Assembly (NCBI GenBank): GCA_019828595.1
Contig: JAHQRK010000002.1
Location: forward strand, 3,782,001-3,846,000
Source: Aphanomyces cochlioides
Taxonomy: Eukaryota > Oomycota > Saprolegniomycetes > Saprolegniales > Verrucalvaceae
DNA length: 64,000 nt
Direction of reading: 5' to 3'
Shown: piece after piece, positions 49,196 through 60,974 of the stretch
Numbering within the stretch: the stretch's first letter is position 1
Layout: every line of letters starts with the position of its first letter
Program-made: the position numbers and the translations under genes
The notes under the pieces: model-generated
Databases searched by the model: none
What the model was told of the DNA's origin: nothing
Seen by the model: only the letters and a program-made list of their open reading frames with translations

Positions 49196-51188
49196 TTATC
49201 CACAACAACTGGCGGCTGATGGGTCTTCGCCACTTTCTTTGGTGATTTCCAATGATGTAAACACTTCGGCAGTGGTAGGATGGATGCCAACCGTGCGCAC
49301 AAAATCGTCGTAGGTGGCATTCATCTTCATGGCAAGACCGACAGCTTGCGTCACTTCGCCGGCATTAGGGCCAAGGTAATGAAATCCCAAAACGAGATTC
49401 TTCTTCGACGTGTCGATAATCACTTTGACGTAGCATTCCTTTGACATGACGCGTAGTTCGCTAGACAAACTCCATTCCAGCGGCACAAAATGCTGATGAT
49501 ACACTTGAATATTTTCTTGGCCTGCTGTTGCGATTGCATCGTCTTCCGATAAACCACAGCAACCATATTCAATGGGCGTAAACACAGTCGTGGCCACCTT
49601 GGTGTAATCCATTGTTGCAGTCGGATCATTGCCAAAGAGACGTCGCGACAACAATTTACCAGCATGAATGGCCACAGGTGTCAATTCCGGTGCATCAATC
49701 ACATCGCCCAAGGCATAAATATGCGGTACGGATGTTTGTTCATTCTTGACAAGAATGCGACCAGTTTTGGGGTTTAAAGTTACGCCAGCAGCGGGTAAAT
49801 TCAGCTTGTCCACGTCAGGATAACGCCCCGTGGCATTGAGAACCGTGTCGTAAATCTCTTCACCATGCGTATGACGAACTTTCAGTTGGCCATTCTGCAA
49901 TTTTTCAATTGAAATCGGCACCGATCCATGAATGAACGACACTCCGCATTCCTCAGACGCCATGTACTTTCCAATGCGTTGAGCCATGTCTTGGTCAAAG
50001 CCACGCAACAAGACAGAGCGGACCAAGACCGTCACATCAAAACCCATACCACTCAAGAAACCAGCACATTCCAATGCTACGTATGAAGCACCAACGACGA
50101 GGGTTTTGCCAGGGGGGTCATGGCGAGAAAATATGTCATCACTTGTAATGGCATGCTCGCCTCCAGGACACAAGAGAGGTCTGGGACGGCCACCAACAGC
50201 AATGACAGCACGGCGAAAGGTAACATCGACTGGACCCTTCTTTTTGGCATCATTGGTGAGCGTCAACGTATGAGCATCCTTGAACGTGCTCAACATGTTT
50301 TCGTACTTGACCTTCTTGTCTCGCAATTCAACACGATACTTGAAATTTGACGATCGAACGTTGTCTTGAACAGCAGACACGAGAGCGGACCAGTCGAATG
50401 ATGCGTTCGAGATGTTCCAACCAAATTGCTTAGCGTCTTTGTGAATAATTTCGCCAATGAGGGAGCTTTGATGCATGAGTTTCTTGGGAATGCAACCAAC
50501 GTTGACGCATGTGCCGCCCAAACCCCATGTCGATCCCATTGGAGAAGGTTTGACGTAATCCAAGAGCAAAACTTTTTGACCGAGTTTCGCAGCTTCTTTT
50601 GAGCAAGCAAGACCACCAGAGCCGCCGCCAATGACTACTAAGTCCCAGTCATATGATGCTGCCTCATTGTCGACGTCATTCTCTTGATTACTGATGGGCG
50701 ATGTCGTCGTTGGACGAGTTGTCTTTGTTCGCTCACGGAAGAATGCAAGTGTATCATCACACCCACCTACAAACACCGGGGTACCATTTTCTTCTTCGAG
50801 GTAACAAAATGGTGATGTTTTGTGGTTCAATGGGCGTTGATCGTGTTGAAACTGCGTTTGAAACTTGCGTTGCGACTCTTCCAGCCACGCCACAAACGCT
50901 TCCTTGTTAGGATGCTCGAGTACACATGCCTTTACTTGCTGCGGATGCAATACTTCCATTGACGACACGACACTTGATGCCTTTGCAAAGAAAGGACCTA
51001 CATACCCATTCCTCGCTCAATCAATGGCCATTTGAAGAGAAAGACGTACATTGTTTCCATCCAACGACGTGATATTTGATGGTAGACATGGCACTGCTGC
51101 TACTGTTGCTTGAACTACTTGAACGAGTTGTGAATCCTCCAACAGACTTGACGCGCGTCGACCGACTCCAAAATCGAAATGGGATCAT
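49196..51188 (-). CDS. Glutaredoxin-thioredoxin reductase fusion (TGR-like)
   Basis: Exons 51188-51050 and 50997-49196 give 646 residues; starting at the inner ATG (51089) gives 613. Residues 1-22 (MIPFRFWSRSTRVKS...) look like a mitochondrial presequence, so two starts could serve mitochondria and cytosol. Splicing creates a Grx-type site KQCPFFAKA at 47-50, and the glutathione-binding FVGGCDDT follows near 122-129. A Ser/Thr linker leads to the pyridine nucleotide-disulfide reductase part: FAD motif GGGSGG (170-175), redox pair CVNVGC (210/215), NADPH region VVGASYVALECAGF, GDV block ALGDVIDAPELTPVA and HPTTAEVFT near the end. The C-terminus is SCCG with both Cys as TGT codons, so it is a non-selenium enzyme. 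It would reduce thioredoxin and, via the Grx domain, glutathione-linked substrates. Confidence 0.85.
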
Positions 51189-51698
51189 AAAGGCCCAAGA
51201 AACAAAAGACACTGGTTCAAAGGTTGAAAAAAGACGTACTACGATATCCGGATATATTATCCGTATAACCGCTGCACCCCTTCCCCAAACTTGATAAATT
51301 TCTGTGCATAACGAAGTTGATTTCAGACGACAAGGTATATTTTGTTAAAAAGTCCTTTCAGCAACAGGGCTAACTAAGTTTTGCGTCAACTTGAAAATAT
51401 ACTACGTAATACTTGCATTGATGAAGTACTTCCGCAGAATTGTATGCTGAATTACAATCGTGCATTTTGAAATCGACCTACAACTTTGAAAAACCTTGAT
51501 CAAATCGTGAGGATTTGCAGACAAATATATGTCGTTGCCGTCCGAACCAGTGCGGTTGAATAAATTGGAACCAGTGCTGTGACAAAGAGATTCCGCGCGT
51601 TTTCTTCTCAATGGACAACTAAATTAGTGCATTGACCCCACGACATGAAGTCACCCATTCTCTTGTATTGCATTATATTGTAAGAAGTGGTTTTACAA
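51189..51698. other. Intergenic: upstream of TrxR fusion, downstream of PUMY-PUKI
   Basis: 510 bp between two minus-strand genes. A 69-codon minus-strand frame at 51611-51402 shows no family resemblance. Nothing else was seen. Confidence 0.45.
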
Positions 51699-54185
51699 TT
51701 AAGCTAAATCCAGTGTAGAGAGCTGAGGATGTATTGGTAAGGCAGATCCAATACTTTTTCGTGCGGCAATCTACACATGAATTGTTAAACAACTGAGAGA
51801 ATCAAGTGGCTTTCATACCATGCCCAGTTTGGCACTCGTAACGATATCCTTGTTTTGCAACAGGCCATACACAGTTCCCCCAACTAAACTATCACCTGAT
51901 GAAAGTGTGAATGAGCAAATTGTGCATGAGTTGGTCATACCTGCTCCTGTGCAATTGGACGAATTCATAGGAACACCAGGTAAGTACACATATGACACTT
52001 GGTCAAATACACCAATGCAAACTGCATCAGGACCCATGTTGCGGTCATGTGACTCTGATGTGCCAATCAACAAACCATTCTTACCAAGGGTTACCAAGAC
52101 ATGGACTGTTTTGCTAAGATTATCTGCACGCATCGAATGAAATGCTAGGAAAAGTTTCAACTATGAACAAGGAGCGCACATACCAAGTGCAATGTCATCA
52201 ATTAATTCTTGCACGTTTGGTAGTGGCACACGAGTTGAAATATCAGCAGGTAACTTGATTTTGGAAGATTTAGCACTTGATTGGCGAAGGAGATTGCACA
52301 TGGCATGGAGTTCATCTCGATTAGGCGAAATTACATTGAGGTGGTGCAGACATTGGCCTTCAATGGGTCGAATGGCTTTCTCAATTGACGTTGGTTCAAA
52401 CCAAGTAAATTGACGGGGTTTAATTGCTGTGACTTCTGACATTTTGGAAGCTGAAAGATTCCCATCCAGGATAAGAACACGTGCAGCTTGGACTTTGGCA
52501 ATAAGGTCATCGTGATCCTGTTCGCTCCAGTGAATTTGGATACATTAGAATAGGAATTACCCATTGCATACTGTCAAAAATCCCCATGTCAGCAATTGCA
52601 ACATCCAAATCGCCACTTGGATTCAACATGGCACAGTAGGTCGCAGTGGCTTTGTTTTCAACCACGAAAATACCTGAAGTATCCATGCCAAGTTGATTTA
52701 GTTGTATGACCAAGCCCTGTCCACTAGAGTCTTGACCGACATTTGACACAAGCACAGTTGGAATGTCCAAACGGTGTAAGCACTCTGCAACGTTGCGCCC
52801 CACACCTATCATTCCCTGCTCAGCAAAAGAGACTGTCGATGTTAGCCCCACCTCCCCAAGTTTGCTGCGTGTGACCAATGTTGGAAGTACCTCGAACATA
52901 TTGTGACGTTGGCTTTGAAATAACATCCAAAACGACCCCACCAACAACGACTACATCTGCCTTTGTTGCTTTAGGAGCATTTCCTTTGAGAGCGAGCGCA
53001 ATCTAAAGAATGATCAGATTTCTCCGTGGATATTTATGTGCTGTACCTGTGCGCCAACAACTGCGTTGTTCTTGACGAGAGAAATATTAGACGTGAGCGA
53101 TACGCCTTCAGTTAACTCTATCACAGCAATAAAAAAGAATGCAGAGGAGGGATGAATAAACCATTTACTCGCTTGAGCAAGTATGGAGTAACAGCGTTGC
53201 CAGAAATATGCTTAGATTTGCATTCGTCGAGACCTTGAGAAATAGCTTTATCGATCACGTCAGCATCCACAGGATTTGGGTTTGGCACTGCAATAAGAAA
53301 ACCATTTGGTAGATCGAGATCTTGGCTTGTCTGAATTAACTTGGCGCACTCTTCAGCGGAGTTAAGCTCTAAATGGGCAGGGCTTCCACTGGATTGAGTG
53401 AAAAAAGCTGGAAAATCCTTTGTTTTATAACCCACTACGGGGACAGCCTAACAAACAATAAAAACAATTGATACTTGAGGTACTTACCTGAGTTTCCAAG
53501 TATTCAAGTGTTCGAGGAATATCCAAAATAGACTTGACCCCTGCACAAATTACAGCGACTGGCGTCCGTGACAACTCCATTAAGTCAGTGGAAATGTCTA
53601 AGCATCTTCAGCAATTGTTTTTTTGTTCTACACATACCCATAGTCTCTTCGCAAAATCTGTGCACACCACCAATGCCTCCTGTGACAAAGACTTGGATGC
53701 CAGCGGCATGCGCGATCCGCCTAAAAGAAGCATATGTTTGAATGATACTAAATAAATAGTGCATACATCGTGCTTGATACAGTGGTTGCCCCAATGCCTT
53801 TTTTCGCAACAACTGCTGGAATATCACGCGTCGAGCATTTTGTAGCTCGACTTCCAGCTGATGCAAGAGTATGCAGTTGTTCATCCGACAGGCCAACGCA
53901 TATCTCACCATCCAAAATAGCAATCGTTGCAGGGCATGCTCCGTGTTCTCTAACTAGAGCTTCCACTTCAGTTGCCATGGTATAATTTTGCGGAAAGGGC
54001 ATGCCGTGGCTAATGATCGTCGATTCCAAAGCAACTAGCGGCTTTCCTGTGCGAAGAGCGTTCTTGACCTCAGGAGAAATCTTCAAATTATGCATGTGAC
54101 GGGAACCAATAGTTGCATGAGAAATGCTTTGCCGCATCCACGAATGCACCGCTGCCGCGGATGGCGCCATTCTGCGGATCAACAT
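51699..54185 (-). CDS. Pseudouridine-5'-phosphate glycosidase / pseudouridine kinase fusion
   Basis: Eleven exons: 54185-53767, 53720-53638, 53597-53488, 53447-53162, 53117-53047, 53002-52852, 52805-52561, 52517-52184, 52144-51941, 51895-51819, 51770-51699. They total 683 residues. The N-terminal half is IndA/PsuG-like: [78 protein letters not shown]. The C-terminal half is a PfkB sugar kinase: [26 protein letters not shown] created by splicing at 52852/52805, and the GAGD anion-hole motif in NCTGAGDSLVGG created by splicing at 51941/51895. Together they phosphorylate pseudouridine and split the product to uracil and ribose 5-phosphate. The N-terminus is basic and may target an organelle. It is divergent from PCIF1. 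Confidence 0.88.
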
Positions 54186-54569
54186 CTTTTCACCAAATGT
54201 TGATATGATACAAATGCCATAAAATGCTTGTCAATCAAAAATTAAATGACAAAAATGTGAAAATATTTCTTTTTTGCTGCCCCCACATGCATTTCATCCA
54301 CAGTAACATTGAATATTAAGCGATTTTATCCGAGCTTTGATAGATTGTGGATATATCATTCTTGATCTTAATCCATGAACTTGCAGACCCCATCATGTTG
54401 CTTGATCTATCTCTTTTCGATTTATCTAAAAATCACAAATTCTTCAAATTTCCCAAAATTCAGGAATTATTCTGATATATTTTCTCCAACTTTCACGTAT
54501 TTTTTTCTAAAAATAGGGTACAAAATTTCGAATTGACATTTCAGACAGACGTGATTGCTGGCGAAAGCA
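54186..54569. promoter_or_regulatory. Divergent PUMY-PUKI / PCIF1 promoter region
   Basis: 384 bp of AT-rich sequence between divergent ATGs. No conserved box beyond AT-rich runs was identified, and no small ORF of note. Confidence 0.4.
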
Positions 54570-56138
54570 ATGGACGCGATCGATGCGATCTTGAATTCGA
54601 TGGCGGCCAAGACGGGCAATGTCTCGTCAGCTGTGAAAGAAGACGCGCAGCAACCAACTCTATCGTCTAGAAAGCGAAAAGCAAGCTCGAGTGACTCGGG
54701 TTTGATCTGGAACAAAGATGTCCAGGTCGATCCGTCACTTGTCACTTCTTCAGAGGATAAAGTGCGTCCATGCAAGCTACAACTTGTCTTTCCATCGTAC
54801 GAACTCCACCGACAAAAGTGCGTGCTTCAGCTCAAGACCAAATTGAACGCTGCTGTCGAGCGCATGGGGCTTCCGAAGCTGCCCAACTCGGCGTATGAAA
54901 CTTGGCAATTTTGCGCCAAACTAGCCGCGCCAGAGGTTTCCAATAGCGTTGTCTCCATCATCAAACATTTGTCTTTGCATAGGGAGATCCACTTATCCCG
55001 CACGCTGATAGTGATTATGCTGGTCTTCGAGACGAACTCGTTGCAATTGGCGCGAACCGACATGCTGCCAACAAAACATGTCGCGCTATGACACAGGAAG
55101 CTCATCGTGTCGGTCAACGACTGCTTCGAGAACAAAGCCACCAGGGTGGTAAAAAGCATGCGACAATCAAACCTAGCGACGGTCATTTCATCGTGAGCTA
55201 TGGAGGAACAAGTCTTCGAATCAATAAACTCCATCTTGACAAACTCGAGACGCTTTATGACCGACATCACGCCGCCGCTGGTGCAAAGGCTATTCAATTT
55301 GCCGATATGCTCTTTTGTATCCTATTGCGGTACGAATCGCTTGATGGTGGCGGCTTCCAGGTACGTAGATTTCCTGGGAGAGAGTGCTTACAAGCTGGTT
55401 AGGCTGCGCTGAATGAGGATTGCTTTAATGTCTTGCTTGAGCATTTCGACTGTCGTATGGAATGCTTTGCGTCGCCTTTCAACTGCCGCTACGGTCATTT
55501 CTGCAGCGCATTTCTCGATACGGACATGGCATTTGGCAGCTTTGGCAGCTTTTTCGACTTTACACCTTCATCTGGGTGAAGCAATGTGTTTCGAACTGGC
55601 CTCATGGATTTCGTGTAGATGCTTTGAAGCGAATCCACCATTCGTGCCAGCTTTGATCTCGAAAATGGCCAAGCATATGACTACTTGCCTTGAAAACGCC
55701 GCTGCGAACGCTCCTCTGTGCTTTATCATCATAATTCCAGCCTGGGAACACACTGAAGTAAGTCAAATGTCGTCTCCCTTTGGATTAACAATTTCTCCGT
55801 ATTTTAGGGCTGGCAATTGCTTGAACAGAGTCGATTCAATCAGCACACTCTGCATCTTTCGCAAAAGAATCATGGGTACATCGCGGACCTAATCTCGACG
55901 TCGCTCATCGTGGACTAGATATTGCGAAGGCAAGCAACAGATGCGACCGACGCGATACCGCATTGCGTCGTTTGATACGAGCGTCTTCTTTTGGCAAAAC
56001 AACGCGGCGATCGCAAAATCGCCTGTCACAGAAGAAGCATTGAGTCAACTTCGCACGGCGTTCAAGTCCAAGCAAGCCGATGAACGCGATCAACTTGGAT
56101 TCAAACAAGGAGGCGTCAAAGTCAAAAAGCTACGCTAA
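54570..56138 (+). CDS. PCIF1: PCIF1/CAPAM-like cap-adenosine N6-methyltransferase
   Basis: Six exons: 54570-54935, 54983-55360, 55403-55575, 55619-55757, 55808-55875, 55919-56138. They encode 447 residues. The N-terminus has a basic SRKRKASSS segment (possible nuclear signal). The middle matches the PCIF1 helical region (ETWQFCAKLAAPE, DSDYAGLRDELVAIG, FADMLFCILLRYESL). The methyltransferase core reads FASPFNCRYGHFCSAFLDTD, then GSFGSFFDF, and the NPPF catalytic motif at residues 311-314 (CFEANPPFV), then FIIIIPAWEH and RIASFDTSVFFWQN. The human enzyme adds N6-methyl to 2'-O-methyladenosine next to the mRNA cap. This protein is shorter and shows no N-terminal WW domain, so recruitment by the RNA polymerase II tail is not evident. 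NPPF and the downstream motif appear only after splicing. Confidence 0.85.
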
Positions 56139-56560
56139 TTATGCCATATCGATGCGATAGCTCTGCTGCTAAATGCCAAACTGCCTTTTTGGATTTCATT
56201 CGATATGTTGGCGTAGTGGTGCAGAAGCGAGGAGCAAACATGACTGCTCTATGACCGGAACACATTTCCTTGTAGCATGAAAATTGAAACAATGTCGCAA
56301 TGTCTATATTCTGCAATACTGTGCTGAGTTGCTGCTCCATTTTAATGCCGACGCAGCAAACGACCTCGATGAATGAGCTCAAGACTGATGATATGCGCGG
56401 CGACGCCATTGTGGTTCGTTTAATGCCAGCAGATACATTTGTCTTGCCAATTTTTGATGCCATCTGGACCCAGTACACTAGAAAAAAGAGACAAGAGATT
56501 GCATAGATCTATCTATGGTTGGCAAAAGAGACAACAGTCCAAGATGATGGCATGATGATA
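56139..56560. other. Gene-poor gap between PCIF1 and MYND-Aha1N genes
   Basis: Contains a 118-codon minus-strand open frame (56478-56122) and a 68-codon plus-strand frame (56300-56506, with a TDDMRGDAIVVRLMP stretch). Neither could be tied to a family or given a convincing start and splice pattern. Part may be 3' UTR of the two convergent genes. Confidence 0.35.
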
Positions 56561-57575
56561 TTACAGCGCATTGTACTCTGTGATAAACCTACCAATTCGT
56601 GCCAATGCTTCTTTCTGAAACCCAGACTTAATCGCGTCGCTGAGTTGTTGGGCTTCCGTCGCATCTGATGGTGACTTGTCGTAGCGGCAAGTGATCTACA
56701 AGAGCAAATTAAGAACCAAGCTAAGGATTTTCGACAGGCTACCTCATTGTCGCCTTCATTGTCTATGTCTTTGAAGACGAGCTTGCCTTTGAACGATTTT
56801 CCAATAACTTCCCATTCGATGGTAAAATCGAAGTCGAAAAGAAAGCGCTTTTTGCCACGAACGACGCAAATGGAGGATTCGCCTCGGACATCCTTGATTT
56901 CACCACCTTTGATTGTAAAACCATTCGATTCGACCTGAAGGTTGCGCAACAATTCACCCAGTCGATCCTATAAATGGGCATTTAACGTCTGCTAGAGCAC
57001 ACGTGAAGAAGGCATACCTTGCACCAAGTAGTCGTATCTCGTTCTTCAAACGTGCCAGCATGGTTCCACGCGGATCCATCATGCTTTGGTGGAGCAGTGA
57101 TAGCTGCAGGAGCAGTCGTGTCTTGGACCTTTTGAGGCGCAATGTCGCCAATAAGTTCTTTCTCGACTTGAGATTGTTCTCGGTGAAAGTATGGCAAGCC
57201 ATTCTTGTATCCTCGTGCGTCTTCCAGGTCTTCCTCTTCGTCTTCACAGACAATTTCCGTGCGTGGTGCTTTCGGCTTGTCACTCGTCGTAGGTTTCTTA
57301 ACGGCTGGGACATCTTTATCTTTGTCGTCTTCTGGCTTTTTGCACGTTCGTCGATGGAACGTCCAGTCACTTGTTTGGCATTGACGATTGCAATACGCTG
57401 CTTTCTTGCAGATCGAACACTTGAGCTTGGCGCCGTCTTTACTGCAGTTGCGGCATACTGCTGCTTTGGCTTGTGGCTTTACATTTTCCTTCGCGCTATT
57501 GTCCTCTTCATCTGAATCGACAATGTTATCGAAGCGGGAATAATCGTTGGCATCGACACCGGCGCGCTTGCTCAT
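56561..57575 (-). CDS. MYND zinc finger fused to Aha1 N-terminal (Hsp90 co-chaperone) domain
   Basis: Exons 57575-57018, 56967-56743 and 56695-56561 encode 305 residues. Residues about 40-78 are a MYND finger (CRNCSKDGAKLKCSICKKA, YCNRQCQTSDWTFHRRTC), with the C-C-C-C-C-C-H-C ligand order. An acidic and Lys-rich linker follows. From about residue 170 the Aha1 N-terminal fold appears: SAWNHAGTFEERDTTTWCK, VRGESSICVVRGKKRFLFDF and FTIEWEVIGKSFKGKLVFKD. It ends ARIGRFITEYNAL. Aha1-N binds the Hsp90 middle domain and stimulates its ATPase; MYND fingers bind proline-rich peptides. The C-terminal AHSA1 domain of the classical activator is missing. The fusion suggests an Hsp90 co-chaperone that recruits specific clients, which is inference. 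Confidence 0.82.
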
Positions 57576-57908
57576 GGCGAAGCAAATTGAAAAATGACAT
57601 CCTGATAGTCAGCAATCAAGTTTTCCCTCGTTATAAGGACTACTAAAAAAAATCCAACCTTAAAAGTCGAATCAAGTTTGAATTTACCTGTAGATAACAA
57701 CATCACGACCAGAAAGAGCGCCAAACAAGATCGATGGAATCAATACGACTCCAGAGCGCTCAAGCGGCGCTTACTCGTTCAGAATCGGTCCTCTGCCAAG
57801 CAACTCGAGATGTCTTACTATGGCGTACTCCCAGCGAAATAAGACAACGAAATCAGCAAAAGTAGGTGCTCGAGGCCACCTTCTAGAAAGTTCAGGTAGC
57901 TTACGTCT
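57576..57908. other. Intergenic between MYND-Aha1N promoter and MFSD12-like gene
   Basis: 333 bp upstream of the MYND-Aha1N gene and downstream of the minus-strand transporter gene. No ORF or repeat of note. Confidence 0.45.
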
Positions 57909-59504
57909 CTACGATACACTGCCGTACAGGCGATCCTGACCAGAAAGCAACGGCGACACCTCGCCAGGAACAACATCTTCCGGGCATCTTGAGACTTTAT
58001 CCACGAGTGTTTTACTTCCATGCTTCATCCAGAACAGTGTCATGGCGCCAACGACGATGCTTACAGTCGGAAGGATACAAACTACCAAGCGTACGAGCTC
58101 CCCGTCTTCAGCAGCACTGATGGACTCGCGCTGGTTTTGAATGAGCAACACTGCAATCCCATTCGAAATCTTGTCCGTGAAACTCATCGCGCCGTATACG
58201 AAGGCGCCACTCTCGCAGTTGTCGCCAACCAAATCGCCTTCAAGACATACAGATGTAACCATAATGATCGAGTTGCCAAAGCCCAACAACACCGACAAAA
58301 GATAAATCCACGACGCCGTCTCTTGTGTAAGGAACCAAGACAAACCCAAGGAGAGGACAATCAGCACCGCGCCACACACAAATGTGCCTTCGCGACCCAA
58401 CGAAGCATTCATCCATCGCATTGGAAACGTTGCGAGAAATCTACAACAAGCATGACAAAATGCCAGCAGAACAAAACACTTACCCAGAGACGTAGACGAG
58501 CATCGGGACAATTGCAATAGACGTGGCCGACATGTCGAGTGTGACTGTGAGCAAAAATGGAATGTACACTTGGGTCACATTGACCGTCAGTCGTGTGCAC
58601 ATGTACACCATGCCGACTTCGTAAAACATGCCGACACGGAACCAATCGCTCCATTGTCGCGCTGCAGCCGGCGTGTCGTTCCAAGATACGAGTGGTGGCA
58701 TGTCTGCTTCGACTGGGAATGCAGTCGGCCCACGAGTCTGGGCATCCGCGTTCGATGGACTGGGGTTGGCCACGAGAACAATCGACTTCTTCGTCTTCTC
58801 GGTCGTCCCGATCAAGAACCAAAGGGTACAAATACCACCAACAACCAGCGAGACCGTCGTGAGGAGCGTGAATTTTTTGGCGTCGGGAACTTCCAGAGGC
58901 TCGACATCATGCAGGAGAAAGAGAAAGACAAGAAAGACAAGCACGTTGGACAAAATGGTGAAGGCATATCGCGTGCTGTTGAGCACGCAGCGCACGTTGT
59001 CGTCTGGAGTGAGCTCAGGGACCTAGTCATGTTCATCAGCAAAACTGGGAGAAGGCAATCTTTTTGTACCATGGCCATGTGCGAAACTTGGACCGCGGCC
59101 CATCCGACATTGAACAGACTGGCGCCGACGCAGTAGTACACAACCATTGTCAAACGGGATGGCGATGCTTCCATTAAATTTGGAAGCGAGGCACCAAAGA
59201 CCAAGTAAAAGCAGACGAGGACGAGAATGGATCCACCGGTGAGCCACGTCTTGCGTCGACCAAATCCAATCGATGGAAACCCTTCCGAGTTGTCGGACAG
59301 GACGCCGACCAAGGGTGTCGCGAGTCCGTCTGCAATCTGGCCTGAGAACATGACCAAGGCGCTGTCGACTGGCGAGAGACCGGCGACGGCGTTCAAGAAG
59401 ACGAGCAGGTAGGAAAACCACGAGGAGGCGCACATATCATTGAGGACATGGCCGACGGCGTACGCGAGGATCTTGACGAGCGGCCATTCTGCCGTTGGAT
59501 GCAT
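57909..59504 (-). CDS. MFSD12-like major facilitator transporter, copy 1
   Basis: Exons 59504-59070, 59022-58484 and 58440-57909 encode 501 residues with about twelve hydrophobic segments. YAVGHVLNDMCASSWFSYLL, SGQIADGLATPLVGVLSD, IGFGRRKTW and, after splicing, HMAMVPELTPDD and STRYAFT match the MFSD12/GPH-like family. Its animal member imports cysteine into lysosomes and melanosomes. A C-terminal acidic dileucine-type signal (EVSPLL) fits sorting to a lysosome/vacuole. The middle of the gene, introns included, is nearly identical to the inverted neighbour at 60975-62585, while both ends differ. The substrate is not known in oomycetes. Confidence 0.82.
58106..59469 (-). repeat. Inverted near-identical tract, left partner (MFSD12 pair)
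   Basis: Complement of 61034-62397 (coordinates sum to 120503). It spans most of exon 1, both introns and most of exon 3 with only a few substitutions. Similarity falls sharply at both ends. This looks like gene conversion or a recent inverted duplication. Confidence 0.85.
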
Positions 59505-60974
59505 TTCTACGACTTCAACTTCCCAAATGTTGAATCCCTCTTCTGGATCCGGTCAAAAAAACATTCGTTTCAAATGAAATGATCTGTGGAATTTTATACT
59601 ACGTAGTATTATTCTGGAGTATTATTGAAGTTTGTATGATAAATGGTAATTAATCTTATTTATGTATTTTATAGTGGGGTTGAGGAAAATGAAAGCTCCT
59701 CCCTCTACAGGGTTCCTGACGCTGATGACCTTGGCTATGTGTTGTTAAGAAAGAAATGGGTTATTCGATCCCGCCCATAGAGTGAGGCGATAAGTCGTGG
59801 TGGATCTAAATTATTTATTATTATTTTTTGTTTTTGCCCGTTTAAATTGATTGACTTATTGTATTTATTCAATACTATTACTATAGTACTAGTATCCAAT
59901 AATATAAAATAATAATAAATGGAATATATAATAATAAATGGAAGATTATTTGGTGGAATTTTATATTAATATTTTTCAGTTTTTTCGCAAACATCGAATC
60001 TCCATGTGGATCCCAAAGTCATGGAGAAATCCATGGAAGCGCTGCGTTGAATCTAAATATTATGCTTGATCGCGCGTATGGTGAGGGAATTTGTCCAAGA
60101 TATCCGTCTTCAAGAAGCATGCGATTGCACTGATAAGAAAGCGCCATTACCATCCTGGGTACGATATTTTTCGGAGCATTCCCATGTTGTGTCGAGTGGA
60201 CATTGCACCAATCGCGCAAGACAAGTGTGCTTGGTGCATTTAGACGCTGATCCCAAACCTGTCATGCCTTCAGGCTTCAGAGCTTGTGAAAAGACACGTA
60301 GTGCAATGCAAGATGGAATGTCGATACAAACGTTTCACGTTCTTTGTGCGTTTTCACCTTCATGGCTCGGTTGTATCTCGTGTCGTCACGGCCGTCGCGA
60401 TACAGTCTCCCTGCTTCAAACTTTACACGTGCGCCATTGTGCCATGTCGCGCTCCAGCCAACAGAACGATCTCGCGTTGCGTGCCTCACGTTGCGAATTG
60501 CGTGCTGGCACCCATGGTCTTTCCTCTCGCAAACTCACAAGCTCATAGAAACATCGAGTGTAACGTGAATGCGCAATGGAGGTGGCAACTGTTTCGCCGG
60601 CTTTGCTCCCATCAGCCATGTCGCCGTTGCGAGATCTTTCTTGTTGCCCAAACAACCATGCCACATCGTTTCCATCCGTCACACCACATGGCTATCATGT
60701 TTGGATGAACAAAGTCCACAGAGGAATGACTGGCCGCCACAACGACGAGAAACACGAGCTTGAGACATGATCCTCTCGATGAAGATGCCAAAGTACACGG
60801 CCTCTCACAGTTTTGTCACCTCCGCTTTCATCTTCCAAAGTGACCACCACAGATGGCATGGCATTCATTTCCACAAGGAACTTCCATCTTGGACAAAATA
60901 GTTCGACTTGGTGCTTGTCGACTTGAATATTAACGACGTGGATATGTGGGCATCAGTTTTTAATTTGCCAGACC
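59505..60974. other. Region between the inverted MFSD12 genes; possible gene relic on minus strand
   Basis: 59560-60060 is AT-rich and empty. 60080-60950 has higher, coding-like GC. On the minus strand about 60935-60710 reads VELFCPRWKFLVEMNAMPSV and VVTLEDESGGDKTVRGRVLW before a stop, and 60682-60416 is open but without a recognised domain. These pieces do not join into one gene with start and splice sites. They are most likely a decayed gene that sat between the transporter copies. Confidence 0.35.

Noticed and set aside
49196..49210. Possible selenocysteine at the thioredoxin reductase C-terminus
   Set aside because: Both tail codons are TGT and the stop is TAA; there is no in-frame TGA.
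56122..56478. 118-codon minus-strand frame as a small conserved gene (LSm-like was considered)
   Set aside because: No Sm1/Sm2 pattern could be aligned on either strand and no sound splice model was found.
58020..58520. Plus-strand frame of 166 codons over the MFSD12 gene
   Set aside because: Antisense shadow of a confirmed coding exon; the same shadow appears over the inverted copy.
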